Assembly: GCA_016719755.1 (NCBI GenBank)
Contig: JADJYM010000015.1
Span: 248,001 to 312,000, forward strand
Source: Novosphingobium sp.
Lineage (GTDB): Bacteria > Pseudomonadota > Alphaproteobacteria > Sphingomonadales > Sphingomonadaceae
Direction: 5' to 3'
Length of the DNA stretch: 64,000 bases
The position numbers and the translations under genes are program-made. How positions within the stretch are numbered: the first letter of the stretch is position 1; every line of letters begins with the position of its first letter. Below, piece after piece: positions 53,599 to 63,151 of this stretch. The notes beneath the pieces are model-generated. The model was not told the origin of the DNA. It did no database searches and saw only the letters and a program-made list of their open reading frames with translations.

Positions 53599-54518
53599 GC
53601 GACCCCCGCGATCACGCGCGCGACCAGATCGGGATCGAACGGGCGCAGATCGTCCATTTTCTCGCCAACGCCAATGGCATGGATCGGCAGGCCGTACTGT
53701 TCGGCCGCAGCGACCAGCACGCCGCCGCGCGCCGTGCCATCGAGCTTGGTCATGATCAGGCCGGTCACCCCTGCCACCTCCTTGAAGATTTCGATCTGCT
53801 GGAGCGCGTTCTGCCCGTTGGTGGCATCGAGTACCAGCACGACATCATGCGGAGCTTCGGGATTGAGGCGACCGAGAACACGGCGGATCTTGGCAAGTTC
53901 GTCCATCAGTTCGCGCTTGTTCTGCAAGCGTCCGGCCGTGTCGACGATCAGCGCGTCGATCCCCTGTTCGGTTGCCGCCCGAACCGCGTCGAACACCACC
54001 GCCGAAGGGTCGCCGCCTTCCGGCCCCTTGATGATCGGAACCCCGATCCGCTCTGCCCAGACGGCAAGCTGGCCAATCGCAGCGGCACGGAAAGTATCGC
54101 CGGCCGCCAGCATCACGCCATAATCCTGTTCCTGGAACAGGTGGGCCAATTTGGCGATTGTCGTGGTCTTGCCAGAGCCGTTGACGCCAATCACCAGCAC
54201 GACTTGCGGGCGCGGGAAGGCGACGACTTCAAGCGGCCGGGCGACCGGACGCAGGATTGCGGCGATTTCCTGGGCCACCGCCTCGCGAATGGCGGCTTCG
54301 TCGGCACCGCGCTCAAAGCGTTCGTCCGACAGCCGGTCGCGGATGCGGCGCGCGGCGCGCGGCCCAAGGTCGGAGAGGATCAGTGCATCCTCGATATCGT
54401 CGAGTTGCGCTTCGTCGAGCCGGGTCTTGCTGACGATGCCGGAGAGGTTTTCGGTCAGCCGCTCCGAAGTCTTGCGCAGGCCGCCCAGCAGGCGGTCGGT
54501 CCAGGTTTCGGCGCTCAT
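53595..54518 (-). CDS. ftsY: Signal recognition particle receptor FtsY
   Basis: A 307-residue SRP GTPase. The N domain (about 1-95) is followed by G-domain motifs GVNGSGKTTT (111-120), DTFRAAA, VDTAGRLQNK and TKLDGTARGG. The long acidic A domain of E. coli FtsY is missing, which is common in alphaproteobacteria. It docks SRP-ribosome complexes at the membrane. The ATG at 54518 overlaps the mtaB stop; a frame extension upstream is not FtsY-like. Confidence 0.96.
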   Translation of the reverse strand: MSAETWTDRLLGGLRKTSERLTENLSGIVSKTRLDEAQLDDIEDALILSDLGPRAARRIRDRLSDERFERGADEAAIREAVAQEIAAILRPVARPLEVVAFPRPQVVLVIGVNGSGKTTTIAKLAHLFQEQDYGVMLAAGDTFRAAAIGQLAVWAERIGVPIIKGPEGGDPSAVVFDAVRAATEQGIDALIVDTAGRLQNKRELMDELAKIRRVLGRLNPEAPHDVVLVLDATNGQNALQQIEIFKEVAGVTGLIMTKLDGTARGGVLVAAAEQYGLPIHAIGVGEKMDDLRPFDPDLVARVIAGVA

Positions 54519-55687
54519 GCCAGCAGGCCTTGTTCGACACGGGTGGGAATAACGGTCACGATTGTTCCGGCTGCAATTCCGGGTGCGAGCCGCACCCTGG
54601 CGAAGTTTTCCGCATGGCCTGTCCCGTCGCGTTCGGCAAGCACCCGGTGCGAGTGGCCGAGCTGGGAAGAGAGCCATCTTGCCCGCTCTGTCGCTGCGGC
54701 CTGGCGCAGCTCGGCAGCGCGTTTGCGGATCGTGGCATGGGGCAATTGCGGCATCCGCGCCGCCGGGGTTTTGGACCGGGCGGAATAGGGAAAGACATGG
54801 AGGTGAACCAGGCCAAGCTCCGCGATCAGCGAGAGATTGGCAAGGTGCGCAGCCTCGTCCTCGGTAGGGAAGCCTGCGATCAGGTCAGCGCCAAAAGCGA
54901 TTTCCGGACGGCGCCTGCGCAGCGTCTCAACCAGTGCGGCGGCCTGAGCGCGCGAATGGCGGCGCTTCATCCGCTTGAGGATCAGATCATCGCCGTGCTG
55001 GAGCGAGAGGTGGATGTGCGGCATTACGCGTGGCTCGCTCGCCAGCAGGTCGAGCAGCAGTGGATCGATCTCGATCCCGTCCAGCGAGGATAGGCGCAGG
55101 CGGCCGAGCGCTGGAAACGCATTGAGTATGGCTTCGACCAAAGCGCCCAGCCGGGGCTCGCCAGGCAGGCCATGCCCCCAGCTGGTCAGATCGACGCCGG
55201 TCAGCACGACTTCGCCCGCGCCTGCGGCAAGGTGACGCTCCACCTCACGCAGCACCGCCGGAACAGCAAGCGAGCGGCTTGGTCCGCGCCCCTGCGGGAT
55301 TACGCAAAACGTGCAGGCATGATCGCAGCCGTTTTGCACGGCAGCAAAGGCACGGGTGTGCGTCGCGGTGCCCGGGGTACGGGCGGTAGCTACATTCCAG
55401 GCGCGTGGATCGAGCTTGACGGCATTGGCGATAAACCCGTCGACCTCGGGCATGGCGGCGAGCGCCATGCGCTCCACTTCGGCGGCGCAGCCGGTGACGA
55501 GAAGGCGCGCATCGGGCCGGTCGCGCCGCGCCCGCCGGATTGCCTGGCGGGTCTGGCGGACAGCTTCGGCGGTCACCGCGCAGCTGTTGACCACCACCAG
55601 CGCGTCCTCGCCCGCAAGCAGCGCGCGCAGTTCCTCGCTTTCCGACAGGTTGAGCCGGCAGCCGAGCGAAATGACATCAACGGCCAA
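54515..55687 (-). CDS. mtaB: tRNA (t6A37) methylthiotransferase MtaB
   Basis: A 390-residue radical-SAM methylthiotransferase. N-terminal cluster cysteines are Cys10, Cys36 and Cys67; the radical-SAM CxxxCxxC is Cys121, Cys125, Cys128 in CDHACTFC. It turns t6A37 into ms2t6A37; t6A itself depends on TsaE, also in this window. The start is TTG at 55687, supported by GGAG 7 bases upstream. It overlaps ftsY by four bases and follows dapF by two. Confidence 0.93.
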   Translation of the reverse strand: MAVDVISLGCRLNLSESEELRALLAGEDALVVVNSCAVTAEAVRQTRQAIRRARRDRPDARLLVTGCAAEVERMALAAMPEVDGFIANAVKLDPRAWNVATARTPGTATHTRAFAAVQNGCDHACTFCVIPQGRGPSRSLAVPAVLREVERHLAAGAGEVVLTGVDLTSWGHGLPGEPRLGALVEAILNAFPALGRLRLSSLDGIEIDPLLLDLLASEPRVMPHIHLSLQHGDDLILKRMKRRHSRAQAAALVETLRRRRPEIAFGADLIAGFPTEDEAAHLANLSLIAELGLVHLHVFPYSARSKTPAARMPQLPHATIRKRAAELRQAAATERARWLSSQLGHSHRVLAERDGTGHAENFARVRLAPGIAAGTIVTVIPTRVEQGLLA

Positions 55688-55689
55688 GC

Positions 55690-56502
55690 TCAGGCTCCGA
55701 AGTCCGCGCTTTCGAAGCTGCCGCGAAAGCTTTCGGTGGCGGGGCCGGTCATGGTTACGCGGTTATCTGCGCCCCACGAGATGCCAAGGTCACCCCCGGG
55801 TAGCGTTACCGTCACCACGCGTCCGGTCAGCCCCCGGCGCATCGCGGCAACGGCGGTGGCGCAGGCCCCGGTGCCGCAGGCGAGCGTCAGTCCGGCCCCG
55901 CGCTCCCAGACCCGAAGGCGGATGTGACCGGGGTCGACGACGGTTGCGACGTTGACGTTGACGCGCTGCGGGAACAGCGGATCATGCTCGATCTCCGGTC
56001 CCAGCCGGTCAAGTTCCACCGCGTCGCAATCGGGAACAAAAAACACCGCATGGGGATTGCCCATGCTGACGGCAACCGGGCTTTCCAGCACTTCCCAGGC
56101 GACCGGCAGACAGAGCGTGTCCATCGCATAGGCGAGCGGGATCTGTTCCCATTCGAGCCGGGGCTCGCCCATATCGACGGCAACGCCGCCGCTGCCCGGC
56201 TCGGCTGTCAGTTCCCCGGCCAGGGTCTCGATCCGAACGGGTCGCCCTTCGAGCAGGCCGACGGCGCGGGTGGCATTGCCGCAGGCGCCCACTTCGCCGC
56301 CATCGGGATTGAAAATCCGCATTTTCAGGTCAGCGCTGGCGGACGGTTCAAGAACGATGAGTTGATCGCAGCCGATCCCGCTGCGCCGGTCGGCCAGCGC
56401 GCGGGCGAACTGTCCGGTCAGCAATGGCAGCGGCTGAGCGCGCGCATCGAGCACGACAAAATCGTTGCCCAGGCCATGCATCTTGATGAACGGAACGCGC
56501 AT
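55690..56502 (-). CDS. dapF: Diaminopimelate epimerase
   Basis: A 270-residue DapF, interconverting LL- and meso-diaminopimelate for lysine and peptidoglycan. Both catalytic cysteines are visible: Cys74 in ACGNATR and Cys209 in LACGTGAC. It begins MRVPFIKMHGLGNDF. First gene of the operon with mtaB, ftsY and yciB. Confidence 0.97.
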   Translation of the reverse strand: MRVPFIKMHGLGNDFVVLDARAQPLPLLTGQFARALADRRSGIGCDQLIVLEPSASADLKMRIFNPDGGEVGACGNATRAVGLLEGRPVRIETLAGELTAEPGSGGVAVDMGEPRLEWEQIPLAYAMDTLCLPVAWEVLESPVAVSMGNPHAVFFVPDCDAVELDRLGPEIEHDPLFPQRVNVNVATVVDPGHIRLRVWERGAGLTLACGTGACATAVAAMRRGLTGRVVTVTLPGGDLGISWGADNRVTMTGPATESFRGSFESADFGA

Positions 56503-56551
56503 GTCCGCGCTCTAGGCGCAGCCGCGCGCGGCGGCAACCGTGGAAGCGCCC

Positions 56552-58195
56552 TCAGGCGTTGCCGACGAGCGGGAGAGTGGCCTGGTCAGCCTCGGGCACA
56601 CCGGTCACTTCCAGCAGCAGGTCCAACTGGGCAAGTTCATGGCGGGTCCGTTCGGCAGGGGCTGGAAGGCCATAGAAATAGCCCTGGACCTTGAAGTCGC
56701 CGAACCGGCGCAATTCGCGCAGCACTTCTTCCGATTCCACGCCCTCGGCCGTGATTGGCAGACCCAGGCCTTCGCCCAACGCGACGATCGACTGAACGAT
56801 CGTCGCGTTGTCGGGATTCCCGGGCAGCGAGGTCACGAAGCTGCGGTCGATCTTGATCCGGTCGAACGGAAGGGTCCGCAGCTGCGACAACGAGCTGTAG
56901 CCGGTACCAAAATCATCCAGACTGACCTTCACGCCCTGGTTCTTGAGGCTGGTGATCAGCGAACGGACTAGGCCGATGTTTTCGTGCAGGCAGCTTTCGG
57001 TCACCTCGATATCGAGGCGGCTGGGCGGGAAATTTGCCTCGACCAGCATTTTCAGCAGCTTCTGCGAGAACCACGGGTCGCGCAGCTGGATCGGTGAGAT
57101 ATTGACCGACAGGGTCAGGCGCGGGTTCCACTTTCGCGCATCGTTCAGTGCCTGCCGGATCAGGTTTTCGGACATCTGCGCGATCACACCGATTTCCTCG
57201 GCAATCGGAATGAAGATTTCCGGGCTGATCAAGCCAAGCGTGGGAGAGTTCCACCGCGCGAGCATTTCGAAGCCGACGATTTCGCCCGTCGCGATATCGA
57301 CCTGCTTCTCATAGTAGGGCACGAATTCGCCCTGCTGGACACCGCGGCGGATCCCCGCCTCCAGTTCGCTGCGAAAGCGCAGTTCGCTTTCCATCGATGG
57401 CTCGAACCAGAAGTACCGGTTCCGGCCCTGCTTCTTGGCATGATACATCGCAATATCGGCCATGTGCAGCAGGGTCTGTGAATCAAGCTGGCCATCTTCG
57501 CTGTCGCTGCGGGTAATCCCGGCCGAGATCGTGGTTTCCAGTGCTACCGATTGGAATTTCACCGGGCGCGAAACCTCCTCGATCAATGCGGCGGCCAGGC
57601 GATCGATGGTGTGAGGCTGACGGGGGTCGAACGGGACCACACAGGCGAATTCATCACCACCAAGCCGCGCGGCAAGCCCCCCTTCGGGCAGGCAGGCCCT
57701 GATCCGCCGCGCCGCTTCCTGAAGCATCAGATCACCGGCGGCATGGCCGTGAACGTCGTTGACCTGCTTGAAGTTATCCAGATCGAACATGATGAACGCC
57801 GCCGCCTCGCCGCGCGCGGAGGCCTGCTCGATCAGGCTGTCGGTGGCAGGGGCGACGCTGCGGCGGTTGAGGCAGCCGGTCAGCGGGTCGGTCTCGGCAA
57901 GGAACCGCGCCTGTTCCTCGGCCCGGCGACGCTCGGTCACTTCGCTGGTCAGTTCGCGGTAGCGGCGCCAGCCAAAGATCACGAGCGCGATGTTGAGCAG
58001 GACGGTGTTGGTCAGCAGCGGATCGGGAGACGCACCCTGTCCCAGAAGCGAGCGCACTACGGCCGGCAGGGCCGAGCCGCCCGAACCGACGAACATGATG
58101 ATCGCCGCCGCGACGATGCCCAGCGCGATGAGATCGCGCTCGGCGGTGCGCAGGCGAGCGCCTCCGTCATCCGCCGGCTTGTCCCTGTCTGCCAT
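56552..58195 (-). CDS. Membrane GGDEF-EAL bifunctional c-di-GMP protein
   Basis: A 547-residue protein with two N-terminal transmembrane segments (about 22-42 and 62-77), a GGDEF domain with intact GGDEF (179-183) and an EAL domain (about 285-530). The first EAL signature is EML (310-312), but NISPIQL, EVTES, DDFGTGYSS and AEGVE are kept, so phosphodiesterase activity is plausible. The RxxD inhibitory site is absent. Net activity, c-di-GMP synthesis or breakdown, cannot be told. A PilZ protein is encoded at 42087. Single gene. Confidence 0.92.
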   Translation of the reverse strand: MADRDKPADDGGARLRTAERDLIALGIVAAAIIMFVGSGGSALPAVVRSLLGQGASPDPLLTNTVLLNIALVIFGWRRYRELTSEVTERRRAEEQARFLAETDPLTGCLNRRSVAPATDSLIEQASARGEAAAFIMFDLDNFKQVNDVHGHAAGDLMLQEAARRIRACLPEGGLAARLGGDEFACVVPFDPRQPHTIDRLAAALIEEVSRPVKFQSVALETTISAGITRSDSEDGQLDSQTLLHMADIAMYHAKKQGRNRYFWFEPSMESELRFRSELEAGIRRGVQQGEFVPYYEKQVDIATGEIVGFEMLARWNSPTLGLISPEIFIPIAEEIGVIAQMSENLIRQALNDARKWNPRLTLSVNISPIQLRDPWFSQKLLKMLVEANFPPSRLDIEVTESCLHENIGLVRSLITSLKNQGVKVSLDDFGTGYSSLSQLRTLPFDRIKIDRSFVTSLPGNPDNATIVQSIVALGEGLGLPITAEGVESEEVLRELRRFGDFKVQGYFYGLPAPAERTRHELAQLDLLLEVTGVPEADQATLPLVGNA

Positions 58196-58320
58196 CGATT
58201 GCTGGCCCCTTTGCCTGCTTAAGCAAGGAGGAAGCTGTCAGAATAGACTGAAGTTTGGGTTAAGATGCCCCGGCAACCGACTTGCCGAGCACATTACCCA
58301 CCGGATCGGCGCTGCTGTCG

Positions 58321-59256
58321 CTATTTCTTGAGGCCGATTTCGCGCAGGCGCTGCTGCAGGAAATCGTCTGCGGTAATCGAGACCGGATAGCGATCCGGAT
58401 TGTCCGCCGTGATGCACTGCGGCAGGGTGACAATTGGAAAGTCGCTACGCAGGTGGAGGAAGAACGGCATCGAATAGCGGCTGAAACGCGCCCGTTCGGG
58501 ATCGGGATTGCGCACGCGGTGGATGGTGGAAGGCAGGACGTGGTTGGTCAGCCGCTCCAGCATGTCGCCGACATTGATGACCAGTGCGCCGGGCGGCGGC
58601 GAGGCGCTCATCCAGGCGCCTTCCTTGGTCAGGAGCTCGAGGCCCGCCTCCTCCGCACCGAGCAGCAGGGTGATGAGGTTGATGTCGCCATGCGCTCCGG
58701 CGCGGATTGCCTCGCCGGTTACGCCTTCGAGCGGCGGGTAGTGCAGAAGGCGCATTACCGAGTTGCCGTCCTCGATCCCGGCGTCGAACCAGTTTTCCTC
58801 AAGTCCCAGGTAAACCGCGATGCGCGAGAGGATTGTCGCGCCGGTGCGATCGAACTGGGCGTAGAGCTCCTGGAACAGTTCGCGGAAGCCTTCCGGGCGG
58901 TCCGGCCAGACGTTGGGCGGCATTGAATCCGCCAGAGGGCTGCCTTCGGGCAGGTCGCGGCCGATGTGCCAGAACTCCTTGAGGTCGTGGGCCTTGGCGT
59001 CCTTGGCGATCTCCACGCCGAACGGGGTATAGCCGCGCGCACCGGCAATGGCGGCATTGTGGTACCTGAGCTTTTCCTCGACCGGCAAGGCAAAGAAGGC
59101 TTCGGTCAGCTGCCAGGCACGGTCGATCAGGCTGGCATCGATGCCGTGGTCCTTGACCATGGCGAATCCGAAAGTCCTGAAGCTGTCGCCAATGGATTTC
59201 GAGAAGCTGGCAGCATCGTCGGCCAGCGAGAGGATGGGAAGTGAGCTGAGAGGCAT
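58321..59256 (-). CDS. 2-oxoglutarate/Fe(II)-dependent dioxygenase, isopenicillin N synthase-like
   Basis: A 311-residue double-stranded beta-helix oxygenase. Iron ligands are His189 and Asp191 in HGD, and His246 in TIHRV; Arg260 and Ser262 in RYS bind the co-substrate. The N-terminal part has the usual VKDHGI motif. Family members act on many small molecules; here no substrate can be named. ATG complementary to 59254-59256; a longer frame upstream is not homologous to the family. Divergent from the EVE gene. Confidence 0.88.
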   Translation of the reverse strand: MPLSSLPILSLADDAASFSKSIGDSFRTFGFAMVKDHGIDASLIDRAWQLTEAFFALPVEEKLRYHNAAIAGARGYTPFGVEIAKDAKAHDLKEFWHIGRDLPEGSPLADSMPPNVWPDRPEGFRELFQELYAQFDRTGATILSRIAVYLGLEENWFDAGIEDGNSVMRLLHYPPLEGVTGEAIRAGAHGDINLITLLLGAEEAGLELLTKEGAWMSASPPPGALVINVGDMLERLTNHVLPSTIHRVRNPDPERARFSRYSMPFFLHLRSDFPIVTLPQCITADNPDRYPVSITADDFLQQRLREIGLKK

Positions 59257-59319
59257 GGGTGGACGTATCCGCGAAGATTTGACTATGGGGCGCTGATAGC
59301 CGCAAACCCGGGACCGCGC

Positions 59320-59739
59320 ATGACCAAAATCAAATCGTTCTGGCTGATGAAGTCCGAACCCGACGTCTATAGCTGGGATGACCTGGTTTCCGAAGGGGAG
59401 GGAACCTGGGACGGGGTGCGCAACTACACTGCGCGCAACAACATGCGGGCGATGCGAACGGGGGACGGCGTGTTCTTTTACCACTCCAATATCGGAGTGG
59501 AGATCGTCGGGATCGCCGAGGTCAGCGAGGAAGCATTCCAGGATCCGAGTGACGAAACCGGGCGCTGGTCGGCAGTCAGGGTCAAGCCCGTGCGAAAGTT
59601 GCCTAGGCCGGTCACGCTCAAGCAGATCAAGGCCGATCCGGCGCTGGCCGACATGGATCTCATCACCAAGTTCCGCCTCTCGGTCTCGGCGGTGAAGCCG
59701 GCCGAGTGGGATCATATCCTCAAGCTGGCCGGGTCCTGA
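59320..59739 (+). CDS. EVE domain-containing protein
   Basis: A 139-residue EVE (PUA-like) protein beginning KSFWLMKSEPDVYSWDD with the conserved WDGVRNYTARNNMR. EVE domains bind modified bases in DNA or RNA; in bacteria they are often linked to restriction or RNA modification, but this lone form is common in alphaproteobacteria and resembles human THYN1. Its last 20 bases overlap the convergent ThDP enzyme gene. Confidence 0.92.
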   Translation: MTKIKSFWLMKSEPDVYSWDDLVSEGEGTWDGVRNYTARNNMRAMRTGDGVFFYHSNIGVEIVGIAEVSEEAFQDPSDETGRWSAVRVKPVRKLPRPVTLKQIKADPALADMDLITKFRLSVSAVKPAEWDHILKLAGS

Positions 59740-61393
59740 GCCGCAGGCCGGAGACGGTAGCGCCGCCGGCGCTGAGTTGCTCAACGTCGATCACCAGATG
59801 CAGCAGGCGCAGGCCCTTGCGCTGCCGTGCGTCTTTAAGTGCTTCAATAGCTTCGGCGGTGGTCTCGCAGCGCACCGCCCAGCCGCCGAATGCGCGGGCG
59901 AGTGCCGCGAAGTCGGGATTGGCAAGTGCCGTACCGCTAACCCGCTCGGGAAACTCGCGTTCCTGGTGCATCCGGATCGTGCCATAGGCGCTGTTATCGA
60001 CCAGGATCACGGTAAGATCGCAGCCGTATTGCGCGGCGGTGGCAAGTTCCTGCCCGTTCATCAGGAAATCCCCGTCGCCCGCCAGCGCGACCACCTGCCT
60101 GTCCGGGTGACGCAGGGCGGCGGCTACGGCGGCGGGCACTCCGTACCCCATCGCTCCGGCGGTCGGCGCGAGTTGTGCCGGAAAGCCGTTGTAGTGCCAG
60201 TAGCGGTGCCACCACCCCGAGAAGTTGCCCGCCCCGTTGCAGAGGATGCTGTCGTCCGGATAGATCCCGCGCATCGCGGTGACCAAGGCGGCGAGATCCA
60301 GGCGGTGGGGGGCGGGTGCGGCGGTTGTCCAGTCGAGCCACTCGCAATGCGCCTCCTCACCCGCATCGAACGGCACGACATCGTCGCAGAACATCAGCGC
60401 GGCTTCGGCGAATTCCCCCATGTCGGCGCAGATGGCGAGGTCGGCGCGGTAGACCTTGCCCAGCTCCTCCGGATCGGGGTGGACGTGGATCAGCGTCTGG
60501 CCGGGATGGTCGGGGGTGATCAGGTCGTAGCCATCGGTCGTTGCCTCTCCCAGCCGCGCGCCGACGGCGAGGATCAGGTCGGCCTGGCGAATGCGCTCAA
60601 CCAGTTTCGGATTGGGGCCATAGCCCAGATTGCCTGCCCAGACCGGACTGGAATTGGTAAGCGCGTCCTGCCGCCGGAACGCGCACGCGACCGGCAGGCC
60701 GATCTTTTCGGCGAACCGGGTGAAATGGTCGCGCGCCTTGCCGTGCCAGCCGGCCCCTCCAACGATGGCGACTGGCGCGGCGGCATCCTCCAGCAAGGCC
60801 ATGATGACGCCCATGGCATCGGGGCAGGAGGCCTGTGCGGGACGGACGACCGCCGGGCGCGGAGCAATGCCGCTTACAGTGTCGAGCAGCATATCCTCGG
60901 GCACCGCGACCACTACCGGACCCGGTCGTCCGGCGATCGCTGTCGACCACGCACGGGCCACATATTCCGGAATCCGGGCCGGATCGTCGATCCGCAGCAC
61001 CTGCTTGGCAAGCGGCGCGAACATCATGCCGAAATCGACTTCCTGAAAGCCCTCGCGGTCGCGCATCGAGCGGTCGACATCGCCGATGAACAGGATCAGC
61101 GGCTGCGAATCCTGAAAGGCGACATGAACCCCGATCGAGGCGTTGGTGGCGCCCGGCCCGCGGGTGACGAAGCACACTCCGGGCTGGCCGGTCATCGCCC
61201 CGTCCGCGCATGCCATGAAGGCGGCGCCACCTTCCTGGCGGCAGACAATGGTCTGGACCCCGGGCGAGTCGTGTAGCGCGTCGAGCACGGCAAGGAAGCT
61301 TTCGCCCGGCACGGTGAACACCCGGTCGCACCCCTGGGCGATCAGGCAGTCGACGAGCAGCCGCCCGCCGTTGATGGTCTTGTTCTCGCTCAT
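59720..61393 (-). CDS. Thiamine diphosphate-dependent acetolactate synthase-like enzyme
   Basis: A 557-residue ThDP enzyme with three domains. The activating glutamate is Glu54 in CRQEGGAAFM; the central FAD/NAD-like domain follows; the ThDP motif runs from GDGDFLMNG to DNSAYG. It resembles IlvB-type acetolactate synthases but has no partner small subunit nearby, so it is better called a generic ThDP enzyme. ATG at 61393; nearby in-frame upstream codons give a non-homologous leader. Converges with the EVE gene. Confidence 0.88.
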   Translation of the reverse strand: MSENKTINGGRLLVDCLIAQGCDRVFTVPGESFLAVLDALHDSPGVQTIVCRQEGGAAFMACADGAMTGQPGVCFVTRGPGATNASIGVHVAFQDSQPLILFIGDVDRSMRDREGFQEVDFGMMFAPLAKQVLRIDDPARIPEYVARAWSTAIAGRPGPVVVAVPEDMLLDTVSGIAPRPAVVRPAQASCPDAMGVIMALLEDAAAPVAIVGGAGWHGKARDHFTRFAEKIGLPVACAFRRQDALTNSSPVWAGNLGYGPNPKLVERIRQADLILAVGARLGEATTDGYDLITPDHPGQTLIHVHPDPEELGKVYRADLAICADMGEFAEAALMFCDDVVPFDAGEEAHCEWLDWTTAAPAPHRLDLAALVTAMRGIYPDDSILCNGAGNFSGWWHRYWHYNGFPAQLAPTAGAMGYGVPAAVAAALRHPDRQVVALAGDGDFLMNGQELATAAQYGCDLTVILVDNSAYGTIRMHQEREFPERVSGTALANPDFAALARAFGGWAVRCETTAEAIEALKDARQRKGLRLLHLVIDVEQLSAGGATVSGLRLRTRPA

Positions 61394-61542
61394 AAGGCCA
61401 AGACTATCCGCACGCGGCGGGCTCCGCAACGCGTGACCCCCGGTTTGCCGGCGCAATGGTTACTGTCCCGGAACGGGATGGTGGATCATCCGGGCGATTC
61501 CACGTCTGGCGACATGGTGAAGAAATTCTTAAGGCCCAGCCT

Positions 61543-61731
61543 ATGAGAAGGTCACTGGTCCTCACCGACGATGCCGCACGGCACCCGTTCCTTGCCAGCC
61601 TGCCGCCGCACGTGCGGCGCGGGGGCGAGCCTGTCCGCGCGCGGCGTGCCCGCCTGACGCTGCATGATCTGCGCGATTTCCTGGCCGCCTACAGTGCCTG
61701 CTTCGTCGCGGTCAGCCTGTTCATCGCCTGA
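61543..61731 (+). CDS. Small hypothetical protein with C-terminal hydrophobic segment
   Basis: A 62-residue protein starting MRRSLVLTDD, with a basic middle (RRGGEPVRARRAR) and a hydrophobic end (AAYSACFVAVSLFIA) that could insert in the membrane. No family recognised. The ATG at 61543 has a weak ribosome site. It lies alone between two leftward genes; its stop is four bases from that of the MFS transporter. Its composition is protein-like for this genome, but it is not certain to be expressed. Confidence 0.55.
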   Translation: MRRSLVLTDDAARHPFLASLPPHVRRGGEPVRARRARLTLHDLRDFLAAYSACFVAVSLFIA

Positions 61732-61734
61732 CGC

Positions 61735-63039
61735 TCAGGCAGCGGCCCGCTCGGCCTTGACCAGCAGGTAGCCGAGCCAGGCAGAAAACAGGCACATCGC
61801 CGCACCCAGCAGCAGTTGCTGCACCACGGGCACGCCGACCGCGCTCAGCACCACGGCGATCACCGATCCGATCACCATCGCCCCGGAATTGACGATGTTG
61901 TTCGCGGCAATGGTCCGTGCGGTCTGGGTCTTGTCGACGAAGGTGGTGAGGAAGGCGTAGAGCGGCACCACGAACATGCCGCCAGCCGTTGCGATCCCCA
62001 GCAGGCTGAGCAGCAGCGGCACGGCCAGCGGTTCTGCCACAAAGCTCGCCACGTCGAGCAGGCCGCGCGCGTCGGGAGCGGGCCAGGCCTGGCACACGGC
62101 GTAAAAGCCCACGACGAACAGCGCCATGACCAGCACCGAGACCGGCGAATAGCGTGCTGAAACGGTGCCTTTCAGCAGGGCGTTGACCGACATCGAGCCG
62201 ATCGCAACGCCGATTGAGAAGATCACAAGGAACAGGCTGGCGACTTCCTTGCTGGCGGACAGCACGTTCTTGGCAAGCGGCGGGAACTGGATGAACAGCA
62301 CCGCGCCGATGGTCCAGAAAAAGCTGATCGCCATGATTGCAAGGAAGACCCGCCGGTCGTGGCTGGTGTTTCGGACCAGCGCGATCGACGAGCGCAGCAC
62401 GTTATAGTCCAGCGGTTCGATCTTGCCCTGAGCCGGGGCGGGAGGCACTTCGCGGCTGACGACGTAGCCCACCAGCGCCGTCAGGATCACGCCAAGCGCG
62501 GCCCACTCCACCTCGATCCAGCCGGCGATCATCGTGCCGGCAAGAATCGCGATATAGGTCCCCGCCTCCACCAGCCCGGTCCCCGCCAGAACCTCGTCCG
62601 AATGGAGATGCTGGGGCAGGATCGCGTACTTGATCGGGCCGAAGAAGGTGGAATGCACCCCCATCGCGAACAGCGCGATCAGCATCAGCGGAATCGCGAT
62701 CGCGTGGACGGCCACGCCCTGCCAGGCCAGCACCAGGCCCGCGCCGCCCACCAGCATGATCGCAATTTCGCAGGCCTTCACGATGCGGATGATGCGGGCC
62801 TTGTCGCGCATATCGGCCAGTTGCCCGGCCAGTGCCGAAAGCAGGAAGAATGGCAGTATGAAGATGCCCGAAGCCAGCGCGCTGAATTGCCCTTCCGCCT
62901 CTTCCGAGTTGTAGACGCTGTAGACCACGAACAGGACCATCGCGTTCTTGAACAGGTTGTCGTTGAAGGCATTAAGCAATTGGGTGACGAACAGCGGCAG
63001 GAAGCGCCGACTGTGGATCAGGTGGGTCTGGGTTGTCAT
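61735..63039 (-). CDS. MFS transporter, LplT-like (lysophospholipid transporter family)
   Basis: A 434-residue transporter with about 12 helices. The first helix has FVTQLLNAFNDNLFKNA, strongly reminiscent of LplT, which imports lysophospholipid for reacylation by Aas; the MFS motif GPIKYAILP is also LplT-like. No acyltransferase is adjacent. The ATG at 63039 is chosen since the longer reading frame upstream runs into the pgsA promoter region. Divergent from pgsA. Confidence 0.85.
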   Translation of the reverse strand: MTTQTHLIHSRRFLPLFVTQLLNAFNDNLFKNAMVLFVVYSVYNSEEAEGQFSALASGIFILPFFLLSALAGQLADMRDKARIIRIVKACEIAIMLVGGAGLVLAWQGVAVHAIAIPLMLIALFAMGVHSTFFGPIKYAILPQHLHSDEVLAGTGLVEAGTYIAILAGTMIAGWIEVEWAALGVILTALVGYVVSREVPPAPAQGKIEPLDYNVLRSSIALVRNTSHDRRVFLAIMAISFFWTIGAVLFIQFPPLAKNVLSASKEVASLFLVIFSIGVAIGSMSVNALLKGTVSARYSPVSVLVMALFVVGFYAVCQAWPAPDARGLLDVASFVAEPLAVPLLLSLLGIATAGGMFVVPLYAFLTTFVDKTQTARTIAANNIVNSGAMVIGSVIAVVLSAVGVPVVQQLLLGAAMCLFSAWLGYLLVKAERAAA

Positions 63040-63151
63040 TCGCCTGCTTCTGGTCGCCCCGGGTGCGGCGGAACCTAGCGGGACTTGTGTTGCGGACAAG
63101 CCCAAACCGCCCCCTTTTTCCCCGGCCCAACCCCGGCTATGCAATGCGGCG

